Assembly: GCA_002390165.1 (NCBI GenBank)
Contig: DGOU01000083.1
Coordinates: forward strand, 1 to 7,343
Source: Lutibacter sp. UBA4458
Lineage (GTDB): Bacteria > Bacteroidota > Bacteroidia > Flavobacteriales > Flavobacteriaceae
DNA: 7,343 bases
Reading direction: 5' to 3'
The notes under the pieces are model-generated. The model did not search any database and was not told the origin of the DNA. It saw only the letters and a list, made by a program, of their open reading frames with translations. This document shows, piece after piece, positions 1 through 6,298 of this stretch. How positions within the stretch are numbered: the first letter of the stretch is position 1; each line of letters begins with the position of its first letter. The position numbers and the translations under genes were made by a program.

Positions 1-3000
1 CCATCATTATCATCATCTAATGCTGGAACACCACAAATTTCAATACTCCAATTATCAAGAGTACCTGTATCTAAATCTCCTGAATCTACAATTTTTAAAG
101 TCCAATTTCCTTTTGAGCCTTCATCATTAAAAGCAGACAAACCACTTTGAGGGCTAAAAGACCCTGTAAAAGGCGGAATACCTAGATTAATTGCCGTTGA
201 AGCGCCATCATCAAACACGGTGTTTGTATAATTGTCTCCTCCATCTCCATTACCAGAAGATAAAATGATAACAGTTCCTTTCGGGCTTGTTAAAGTTATA
301 GCCAAATCAGCATCATAGGTATGTGTAATATTTACCGTTACATTAACATCTGTAATTGTTTTATTCTGAGGAAAATTAATAGTTGATATTACGCCACTAG
401 TGTTATTGTCAGGAATAGCTATTGGTGTATCCGATGAAGTAGCATTATCACAAGTTTCATTTGCTGTAGTAAAATTAAAAACGTTAGAAAAGGAACTTTG
501 TATGCAAACATTATTAGCTCTTACTCTCCAATAATAGGTTGTGTTTACACTCAATGTTTGTGGATTAAAGGTATTAGAATTTACCGTTCCTGATTCTATT
601 ATGTTAGTAAATGAATTATCTAAAGCAATTTCAACTTCATAATTAACTGCATTTATATCGCTATTCCAATTTAATACGTATGGTTTTAAAACTCCAATTT
701 CATTATTTGTTGGTGTATTTAATATTGGAATTCCTAAACTAGAAGTGTACACGTTTAAACCTACAATTGTTGTTTTGCTCACAGTTGGGGCCGTTCCCGT
801 AACAGCTATTTGTGAATTTCCTAAATCAGAATCTGTAATTCCAGAAACTGTCATTTGTACATTAGTTCCATCTGTAGATGCAGAAGTTGGATTAAAAGTA
901 ACGGTTGTTCCTACGGGGTTACCTGTTGCAGAAAAAGTAGTAATTTCATTAAATCCATTAAAAGTATTATAGGTAAAATCATAAACTGCATTATTAGGAG
1001 AACATACAGATTTAGAAGTACTATTAAAAGTCATTATAAATTCAGAAGCTTGGATTGCAATATCTACCTCATTCATAGCATAAAAAACATTATTGGCACT
1101 TTCTACTATTACTCTTCCTGTTGTAGTAGTAACATTGGGAACTACTACAGAATAAGATCCAATATTTGAAACGTTTGATGCTAAAATAATTGGGTAAGTA
1201 AAGCCACCATCTGTTGATAATTTTATATTTACAGAATTACAATTAACAGGAGAAACATCCGTATTTGCAACATCCCAAGTTATAGATTCAGAAGTCCCAG
1301 CCGCCCAAGTTGAAGAAGTGTTTTGAGAAGTTACCTTAAATGGACCCGCATTTAAAACAAATGACAGCGTGTTTTCTTGACTAGCAGTTTGTCCTCCCAC
1401 CGGATTATTATCTCTTACATTTACTCCAAATTTCATAGTTCTAGTAACAGAAGGCAAAACTTCCCATTCATTAGATAAATTCCCAGCAATAACTGTACTT
1501 TGGTTTGGAAAATATCTTTTAGAGGAATTACTAGGCCCAAAAGATCTAAAAGCAGGTCCACTAACATCTGTTGAAGCGAGTGGATAATTTGTAACGTCAC
1601 TTGCATCTAATTGTTCCCAAGTATAGGTTAAGTTATCACCATCAGGGTCAGAAGCATCTGCTGTTAAAACAAAGGGTGTTGAAATAGGAACAGAAAAATT
1701 AGTTAAAGTATTTACTACAGGAACATTATTGCCAGTTGTAGTGATACTTCCACAAGTACTACTGTTACCAGCTGATATATTAGCCCACATTTCTCTAATA
1801 CTCACTAAATGAAAATAATCGTCACCATTATTTTGAATATTTTGAGGAGTGCAAATTCCTGCATAAGCCATAATAGTAGAGCCGCTACCTGGTTCAACCG
1901 CAGTTGCATCATTTCTATTAGGAGGAGCACAGTTACCAGCATCTCCATTAAAAGTATGGTGTGCTCCATATTGATGTCCCATTTCATGCGCTACATAATC
2001 AACATCATAAGCATCTCCTATTGGACTACTAGTACCTGTTATACCACGAGCTTTACCACTAATAGTACATGGTGAATTTAGTTGTGCTAATCCTCCTCCA
2101 CCAGTAGAAAAGGTATGTCCAATATCATAATTTGCAGAACCTATAGTTTTATCAATTTCTGTTTGGCTTTCATTAATTAAAGTACTTGAATCGTCATTTG
2201 TAAAAGGATCCGTGGCTGCATCAAAATAAATTATATCTGTTTCATTTGCTACTAAAACCATGGTTAATGAAACATCTCTTTCATAAATTCCATTCACCCT
2301 TGTCATTGTAGTATTAATTGCTGATAAAACTGCTGCCTTTTTTTCGGCAATAGTAGCTGTTCCACTAACACCTTGATTATTTAATTGATATGTTGAGTAT
2401 TCACCTGTAGTTGCAATAGCCAATCTGTAGGTTCTTAAATTTCCATCATTTGCATTGGATATTTTAGTACTATAATTATTTTTTGTAGCTGTACTTTTAG
2501 AAGTATTAAACTCATCAAATCTACATTCAAATGGTGCAATTTCTGGTAAACTTTTTTTGTTATAAACAATGTAATTATTATTCGACGCGTATGGATCTAT
2601 ATAAACAGTTTCTCCGGATTTTTTAAAAATCATGCCATGAAACCCATCATTAGAAATGCTAAACCTTATGGTTTTACCTTTGTTAACTTTACTTTTCCCA
2701 ATATAAGATCTAATATTTGGATATTTTTTTTGTAATGCAGGTTCCATAATTGAAGCTTCAAAAACTTGATATTCTTCAAATGTTCCATCTTCATTTGGGA
2801 AATTTAGATTTTTATTAGATAGCTTTGCTTTAGCTTCTCTTTTGCTAACATTACTTAATATGTTTTTTACTTTATTTAAATCTAATTGATACGTCTTAAA
2901 TTTTTTAGGAGTGGTTTTTCTGTAAACCATTTTTTGCCCTTTAGCTTGTTCTAAATTTGCTTTAGACCAAACATTTTTTTTGTTCTGTGCTATTCCATTA

Positions 3001-3059
3001 AAAACAACAGCAATCAATAATAGTGTTAAAAAAAAGGGCTTTTTATAAGAATTTACCAT
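1..3059 (-). CDS. Secreted reprolysin-like zinc metalloprotease with P domain, C-terminus beyond the window
   Basis: The reading frame is open without a stop from the ATG at 3059 down to base 1, about 1,019 codons, and its C-terminus is missing. Residues 1-24 form a Sec signal peptide (KK, a hydrophobic run, likely cleavage at GIA|Q). Residues 25 to about 200 look like a propeptide, with one conspicuous cysteine (C179, context FECRFD). Residues about 203-440 are the catalytic domain. They carry the metzincin zinc motif HEMGHQYGAHH (H358, E359, H362, H368) and a Met-turn IMAYAG around M397, as in reprolysin/M12B-type peptidases. Residues about 440-775 are beta-rich Ig-like modules, one containing DPDGDNLTYTW. 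Residues about 776-862 resemble fibronectin type III (TYYWRVRA). Residues about 885-1007 are a P (proprotein convertase) domain ending in DNWSIEICG. The frame then enters DDDNDG, which suggests an acidic calcium-binding repeat. Known flavobacterial relatives usually end in a type IX secretion (T9SS) sorting domain, but that part is not visible here. Probable role: extracellular protein degradation. Substrate unknown. Confidence 0.93.
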   Translation of the reverse strand, partial: MVNSYKKPFFLTLLLIAVVFNGIAQNKKNVWSKANLEQAKGQKMVYRKTTPKKFKTYQLDLNKVKNILSNVSKREAKAKLSNKNLNFPNEDGTFEEYQVFEASIMEPALQKKYPNIRSYIGKSKVNKGKTIRFSISNDGFHGMIFKKSGETVYIDPYASNNNYIVYNKKSLPEIAPFECRFDEFNTSKSTATKNNYSTKISNANDGNLRTYRLAIATTGEYSTYQLNNQGVSGTATIAEKKAAVLSAINTTMTRVNGIYERDVSLTMVLVANETDIIYFDAATDPFTNDDSSTLINESQTEIDKTIGSANYDIGHTFSTGGGGLAQLNSPCTISGKARGITGTSSPIGDAYDVDYVAHEMGHQYGAHHTFNGDAGNCAPPNRNDATAVEPGSGSTIMAYAGICTPQNIQNNGDDYFHLVSIREMWANISAGNSSTCGSITTTGNNVPVVNTLTNFSVPISTPFVLTADASDPDGDNLTYTWEQLDASDVTNYPLASTDVSGPAFRSFGPSNSSKRYFPNQSTVIAGNLSNEWEVLPSVTRTMKFGVNVRDNNPVGGQTASQENTLSFVLNAGPFKVTSQNTSSTWAAGTSESITWDVANTDVSPVNCNSVNIKLSTDGGFTYPIILASNVSNIGSYSVVVPNVTTTTGRVIVESANNVFYAMNEVDIAIQASEFIMTFNSTSKSVCSPNNAVYDFTYNTFNGFNEITTFSATGNPVGTTVTFNPTSASTDGTNVQMTVSGITDSDLGNSQIAVTGTAPTVSKTTIVGLNVYTSSLGIPILNTPTNNEIGVLKPYVLNWNSDINAVNYEVEIALDNSFTNIIESGTVNSNTFNPQTLSVNTTYYWRVRANNVCIQSSFSNVFNFTTANETCDNATSSDTPIAIPDNNTSGVISTINFPQNKTITDVNVTVNITHTYDADLAITLTSPKGTVIILSSGNGDGGDNYTNTVFDDGASTAINLGIPPFTGSFSPQSGLSAFNDEGSKGNWTLKIVDSGDLDTGTLDNWSIEICGVPALDDDND

Positions 3060-3091
3060 AAGTTTTTAATTTTGGAGTATTTAAGAAGTAA

Positions 3092-3124
3092 CAAATATAA
3101 TTTTAAAAATTATATATTCCCAAA
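3092..3124 (-). promoter_or_regulatory. Bacteroidota-type promoter of the metalloprotease gene
   Basis: Read on the minus strand, TATATTTG (3099-3092) matches the Bacteroidota -7 consensus TAnnTTTG exactly. A TTTG lies upstream at 3124-3121, separated by 21 bases, which fits the -33 element spacing known for Flavobacterium. Transcription would begin near 3086 and leave a short leader of about 26 bases before the ATG at 3059. Both motifs are visible in the sequence. The start site is inferred. Confidence 0.6.
3095..3115. repeat. AT-only inverted repeat in the divergent promoter region
   Basis: Two 10-base arms, ATATAATTTT (3095-3104) and AAAATTATAT (3106-3115), are perfect inverted copies around a single central A. 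The repeat overlaps the -7 element of the metalloprotease promoter and fills much of the gap between its -7 and -33 boxes, so it could be an operator. It contains only A and T, so chance is a serious alternative in DNA of this composition. Confidence 0.35.
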
Positions 3125-3154
3125 GCAAATAAATTATGTTTTAATTAAATACAG

Positions 3155-3162
3155 TATTTTTG
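3155..3162 (+). promoter_or_regulatory. Probable -7 promoter element for ribF
   Basis: TATTTTTG matches TAnnTTTG exactly and lies 25 bases before the ribF start codon, so transcription would begin near 3168. No good TTTG -33 box is seen at the right distance. The nearest is TATG at 3135-3138, 16 bases upstream. It forms a divergent pair with the metalloprotease promoter. Confidence 0.45.
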
Positions 3163-3187
3163 TGTTTTATTTAAAAATACTTTTTAG

Positions 3188-4126
3188 TTGAAAATACTTA
3201 CAGATTTAACTTCATTTTATGAAAGTAGACCCTCATTTGTTACAATTGGAACATTTGATGGGGTTCATATTGGTCATCAAAAGGTTTTAAAAAAATTGGT
3301 GAAAAGTGCTAAAAAAAATAATGCTTCTCCCATTTTACTTACTTTCTTTCCTCACCCAAGAATGGTTTTGCAAAAAGAAGTTGGTATTAAATTAATTAAT
3401 ACTATTGAAGAAAGAATTCAATTATTAGAAAAAACTGGAATTGAAACTTTAGTTATTTATCCTTTTAATGAAGAGTTTGCCAATCAAACCGCATTAAATT
3501 TTGTTAGAAATATTTTAGTAAATAAACTAAATATTCATAAATTATTTATTGGTTACGATCATAGATTTGGAAAAAATAGAGAAGGCGATTTTGAACATTT
3601 AAAAGAGTACGGTTATACCTATAATTTTAGTGTAAAAGAAATTTCAAAATTGGATATAAATAATATTGGAGTTAGTTCTACCAAAATTAGAAACGCCATT
3701 GAAAATGGAGAAATTACTAAGGCTAATCAATATTTAGGGTATTATTTTATGTTAACAGGTAAAGTAGTAGAAGGCAGAAATTTAGGAGAAAAATTAGGAT
3801 TTCCAACTGCTAATTTAAGCATCAAAGAAACTTATAAATTGCTTCCTAAAACCGGAGCTTATATAGTAAAATCGACTATAGATAATAAAGTTATTTATGG
3901 AATGATGAATATTGGTTATCGACCAACTTTAAAAGGGAAACATCAAACCATTGAAGTGCACTTTTTTAATTTCAATAAAAATTTATATCATAAAACTATT
4001 CAAATTGAAATTTTAAAATTTTTACGTGAGGAACAAAAATTTGAATCGGTTCAAAACTTAAAAAAGCAGTTGAAAACCGATAAGCAAAATGCATTAAAAT
4101 ATATTAGTGGCACTTTTATTGATTAA
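3188..4126 (+). CDS. ribF: Bifunctional riboflavin kinase / FAD synthetase (RibF)
   Basis: This 312-residue cytoplasmic enzyme phosphorylates riboflavin to FMN and then adenylates FMN to FAD, using ATP for both steps. The N-terminal FAD synthetase domain (residues 1 to about 170) has the nucleotidyltransferase motif GTFDGVHIGH (HIGH at 27-30) and the SSTKIR motif at 163-168. The C-terminal riboflavin kinase domain (about 180-308) has GRNLGEKLGFPTANL at 196-210, containing the PTAN ATP/Mg-binding motif. It also has NIGYRPT at 241-247 and EVHFFNF with E256, the likely catalytic base. Length and domain order are normal for bacterial RibF, so the gene looks intact. The start is TTG at 3188. An in-frame TAG sits immediately before it, and the residues from this TTG onward match the usual family N-terminus, while no ATG fits. 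The lipoprotein gene follows after 18 bases. Confidence 0.96.
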   Translation: MKILTDLTSFYESRPSFVTIGTFDGVHIGHQKVLKKLVKSAKKNNASPILLTFFPHPRMVLQKEVGIKLINTIEERIQLLEKTGIETLVIYPFNEEFANQTALNFVRNILVNKLNIHKLFIGYDHRFGKNREGDFEHLKEYGYTYNFSVKEISKLDINNIGVSSTKIRNAIENGEITKANQYLGYYFMLTGKVVEGRNLGEKLGFPTANLSIKETYKLLPKTGAYIVKSTIDNKVIYGMMNIGYRPTLKGKHQTIEVHFFNFNKNLYHKTIQIEILKFLREEQKFESVQNLKKQLKTDKQNALKYISGTFID

Positions 4127-4144
4127 TTATTTAAAAATGAAAAA

Positions 4145-4678
4145 ATGAAATCTTTTCTTTCTATTATTATCCTATTATTTGCTTCTTGCAATACTAATAA
4201 ACATCTCAACTTTGTGGTTAAAAACACCATACAAATAAATGCTACCAATTGTGATAAAAATGGCACTTGCGAACTAAAGTTAAATCCAAATAAAAATATC
4301 ACTTTTCAAAAAGATAAATTTGAAAATTTATATCCTATAATTTCAGATGGAGAAAAAACGCTATTAACGTTTACCTTTAAAAGAAATCCCATAAAAAATA
4401 CGCAAGACGGTAATTATACCGAAATTATATATGCAGAATTACCAAAAACTATAAAAGAGATTTCATTAAAAGATGATACTCTTAAACAAATAAAATTACA
4501 TTTTGCCAGGTTGTGTTTTTGCAAAGGAGAAACTGGTTATTATCCAATAGAAAAAGGCACTTTTAATCTGACCAAAATAGATAAAGATTCTATAAAAATA
4601 GTTTGTAATTTTAAAGTTAAAAATATTCCTCAAGTTATTTCTTCCTTTGATGAAACTGTCTCTATAAAATCAAATTAG
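4145..4678 (+). CDS. Predicted lipoprotein of unknown function
   Basis: This encodes a 177-residue protein with a lipoprotein signal peptide: MKSF, a hydrophobic run, then LFASC with C15 as the likely lipidated cysteine. The residues just after C15 (NTNKH) lack the acidic patch known to direct Bacteroidota lipoproteins to the cell surface, so a periplasm-facing anchor is more likely (inference). The rest is lysine-rich with alternating hydrophobic stretches that suggest a beta-sandwich. I recognise no family. It has five further cysteines: C36, C42, C124, C126 and C154. The CFC pair lies in a distinctive LCFCKGETGYYP segment. It starts 18 bases after ribF, so it is probably co-transcribed with it. 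Another ATG at 4137 opens only Met-Lys-Lys-stop, and that TGA overlaps this gene's ATG. Confidence 0.8.
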   Translation: MKSFLSIIILLFASCNTNKHLNFVVKNTIQINATNCDKNGTCELKLNPNKNITFQKDKFENLYPIISDGEKTLLTFTFKRNPIKNTQDGNYTEIIYAELPKTIKEISLKDDTLKQIKLHFARLCFCKGETGYYPIEKGTFNLTKIDKDSIKIVCNFKVKNIPQVISSFDETVSIKSN

Positions 4679-4679
4679 C

Positions 4680-4701
4680 AACTAGTCCGTTTTTTCTAGT
4701 T
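4680..4701. repeat. Short inverted repeat between the lipoprotein gene and serS
   Basis: AACTAG (4680-4685) and CTAGTT (4696-4701) can pair as a 6-bp stem around a 10-base loop that ends in six T. It begins 2 bases after the lipoprotein stop codon, where a terminator would be expected. The T-run is in the loop and no T-tract follows the stem, so termination is doubtful. It may simply mark the end of the ribF transcript or be chance. Confidence 0.3.
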
Positions 4702-4720
4702 AGGTTTAATTGCAATTTCT

Positions 4721-4728
4721 TAAATTTG
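4721..4728 (+). promoter_or_regulatory. Probable -7 promoter element for serS
   Basis: TAAATTTG matches TAnnTTTG exactly and ends 23 bases before the serS ATG, which places transcription start near 4734. No clear -33 TTTG is seen. If correct, serS can be transcribed independently of ribF. It also argues against translation starting at the upstream in-frame TTG at 4710, which would lie outside this transcript. Confidence 0.45.
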
Positions 4729-4751
4729 CCCATTATTATAAGAAAAATATA

Positions 4752-6026
4752 ATGTTACAAGTAGCTTTTATTAGAGAAAATAAGGAAACCGTTTTAAAAG
4801 GTTTAGCAAAACGAAATTTTAAAAATGCCGAAGAAATGGTGAATCAAACCATTTTAGCAGATGAACAACGCCGAGCAACTCAGGCAGAATTAGATGCTGT
4901 TTTAGCTGAATCGAATAAATTATCAAAAGATATTGGTATATTATTTAAAAATGGTGAACGTGAAAAAGCGGAAATTTTAAAGCTAAAAACAGTTCAATTA
5001 AAAGATACTTCTAAAGAATTATCTGAAAAACTTCAAGAAAAAGTTACGGAATTACAGAACCTGTTATATTTAATTCCAAATATTCCTAATGAAATTGTTC
5101 CTGCTGGAAATTCAGAAGAAGATAACATAACTGTTTTTGAAGAAGGAGAAATTCCTACCTTATTTGAAGGCGCATTACCTCACTGGGAATTAGCCAAAAA
5201 ATATGACATTATAGATTTTGAATTAGGAAATAAAATTACCGGAGCTGGTTTTCCGGTTTATAAAGGAAAAGGAGCAAGGTTACAACGAGCCTTAATTAAT
5301 TATTTTTTAGATAAAAATACTAAAGCGGGTTATGATGAAACTCAGGTTCCGCATATGGTAAATGAAGCTTCTGGTTTTGGAACAGGACAGTTACCTGATA
5401 AAGAAGGGCAAATGTACCATGATGCTCAAGATAATTTATATTTAATTCCTACTGCTGAAGTTCCTGTAACTAATATTTTTAGAGATGTAATTTTAAAAGA
5501 AAGCGATTTTCCTATTTGTAAAACTGCTTATACGCCTTGTTTTAGACGTGAAGCTGGTTCATACGGAGCCCATGTTCGTGGATTAAATAGATTACACCAA
5601 TTTGATAAAGTTGAAATTGTTCGTGTTGAGCATCCAACCAAATCTTATGAAGCATTAGAAATGATGTTAACGCATGTAAAAGGTATTTTAGAAGAATTAA
5701 AATTACCATATCGTATTTTACGATTATGTGGTGGCGATTTAGGATTTACTTCTGCAATAACTTATGATTTTGAAGTTTTTTCAACTGCACAAAATCGTTG
5801 GTTAGAAATTAGTTCTGTATCTAATTTTGAAACTTTTCAGGCTAATCGTTTAAAACTTCGATTTAAAAACGCAGATGGAAAAACAGAATTAGCACATACT
5901 TTAAACGGTAGTTCGTTAGCATTACCACGTGTTTTAGCTGGGTTATTAGAAAATTATCAAACACCTGAAGGCATTAAAATACCAGAAGTATTAATTCCTT
6001 ATTGTGGATTTGATATAATTAATTAG
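4752..6026 (+). CDS. serS: Seryl-tRNA synthetase
   Basis: This class II aminoacyl-tRNA synthetase charges tRNA-Ser (and tRNA-Sec where present) with serine using ATP. It is cytoplasmic and works as a homodimer. The ATG at 4752 gives 424 residues, normal for bacterial SerS, and its first residues MLQVAFIRENKE match the typical N-terminus. A further in-frame TTG at 4710 would add 14 atypical residues and is rejected. Residues about 27-103 form the long antiparallel coiled-coil arm that holds the tRNA variable arm. The catalytic domain follows, with the serine-binding loop TAEVP at 234-238, motif 2 around FRREAGS (264-270) with HQFDKVE downstream, and the EISSVSNFETFQ segment. Motif 3 is LNGSSLALPR (384-393), with the ATP-binding arginine R393. 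All key elements are present. Its last 8 bases overlap the 3' end of a small convergent gene. Confidence 0.97.
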   Translation: MLQVAFIRENKETVLKGLAKRNFKNAEEMVNQTILADEQRRATQAELDAVLAESNKLSKDIGILFKNGEREKAEILKLKTVQLKDTSKELSEKLQEKVTELQNLLYLIPNIPNEIVPAGNSEEDNITVFEEGEIPTLFEGALPHWELAKKYDIIDFELGNKITGAGFPVYKGKGARLQRALINYFLDKNTKAGYDETQVPHMVNEASGFGTGQLPDKEGQMYHDAQDNLYLIPTAEVPVTNIFRDVILKESDFPICKTAYTPCFRREAGSYGAHVRGLNRLHQFDKVEIVRVEHPTKSYEALEMMLTHVKGILEELKLPYRILRLCGGDLGFTSAITYDFEVFSTAQNRWLEISSVSNFETFQANRLKLRFKNADGKTELAHTLNGSSLALPRVLAGLLENYQTPEGIKIPEVLIPYCGFDIIN

Positions 6027-6162
6027 TTTGTACAGCTACCATTAAATTTTTATAATAATTCATTTCAATTAAAGCATCAAAATAAGCGTTTAATTGTCCG
6101 TTATTCATAAAGTTTAAAGCATTCTTTTTAGCGGTTTCGTATAATTTGATTAATTCTTTCAT
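6019..6162 (-). CDS. Small 47-residue protein, probably a conserved flavobacterial hypothetical
   Basis: Minus-strand ATG at 6162, stop TAA at 6021-6019. The product begins MKELIKLYETAKKNALNFM and ends in a hydrophobic NLMVAVQTN tail. It has no signal peptide or cysteine and looks fully helical. It seems to be two amphipathic helices joined by NNGQLNAY, with regularly spaced Leu, Ile, Phe and Met. Short proteins of this style (helix, GQL-x-AY, helix, MVAV-like end) occur in Flavobacteriaceae, but that is my recollection and I cannot name a family or function. It converges on serS and overlaps its last 8 coding bases. Codon usage and the clean start and stop are consistent with a real gene, but the short length keeps some doubt. 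No good TAnnTTTG box is seen upstream. Confidence 0.68.
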   Translation of the reverse strand: MKELIKLYETAKKNALNFMNNGQLNAYFDALIEMNYYKNLMVAVQTN

Positions 6163-6271
6163 AATTAAGTTATTTGGTTATTGTTATAGATAAGACAATA
6201 TTCGTGCCAAAACATAACCGTACAAATTCCTAAATTGGCTTATTTTATAAAAAATTTAACACTTGTTTAGT
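6163..6271. other. Divergent intergenic stretch with no recognisable gene
   Basis: These bases lie between the starts of the small minus-strand gene and the TPR gene. They hold a palindrome TTTTATAAAA (6243-6252), which is weak evidence of function in DNA this AT-rich, and a TTTTGG on the minus strand (6212-6207) that could be part of a promoter for the small gene. No tRNA, riboswitch or coding frame is apparent. Confidence 0.4.
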
Positions 6272-6279
6272 TATCTTTG
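6272..6279 (+). promoter_or_regulatory. Probable -7 promoter element for the TPR protein gene
   Basis: TATCTTTG matches TAnnTTTG exactly and ends 19 bases before the ATG at 6299, so transcription would begin near 6285. There is no TTTG at the expected -33 distance, so the promoter is only partly supported. Confidence 0.45.
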
Positions 6280-6298
6280 AAAGTATTAAAATTGATTT

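Noticed and set aside
745..1169. Plus-strand open frames at 745-972 and 855-1169
   Set aside because: They lie wholly antisense to the intact metalloprotease frame, have low-complexity or unnatural composition (Ile/Ser/Arg-rich), and overlap each other. They are shadows of the protease gene.
1805..2075. Open frames at 1805-1987 (minus) and 1809-2075 (plus)
   Set aside because: Both overlap the catalytic domain of the metalloprotease, including its zinc motif, in other frames. The encoded peptides resemble no protein and have no promoter or start context.
4680..4701. Inverted repeat as a standard intrinsic terminator
   Set aside because: The stem is only 6 bp and AT-rich. The T-run sits in the loop rather than after the stem. 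It is kept only as a low-confidence repeat.
4710..4751. Extended serS start at the TTG at 4710
   Set aside because: It would add 14 residues absent from typical SerS proteins and would start upstream of the TAnnTTTG element at 4721-4728. The ATG at 4752 gives the normal N-terminus.
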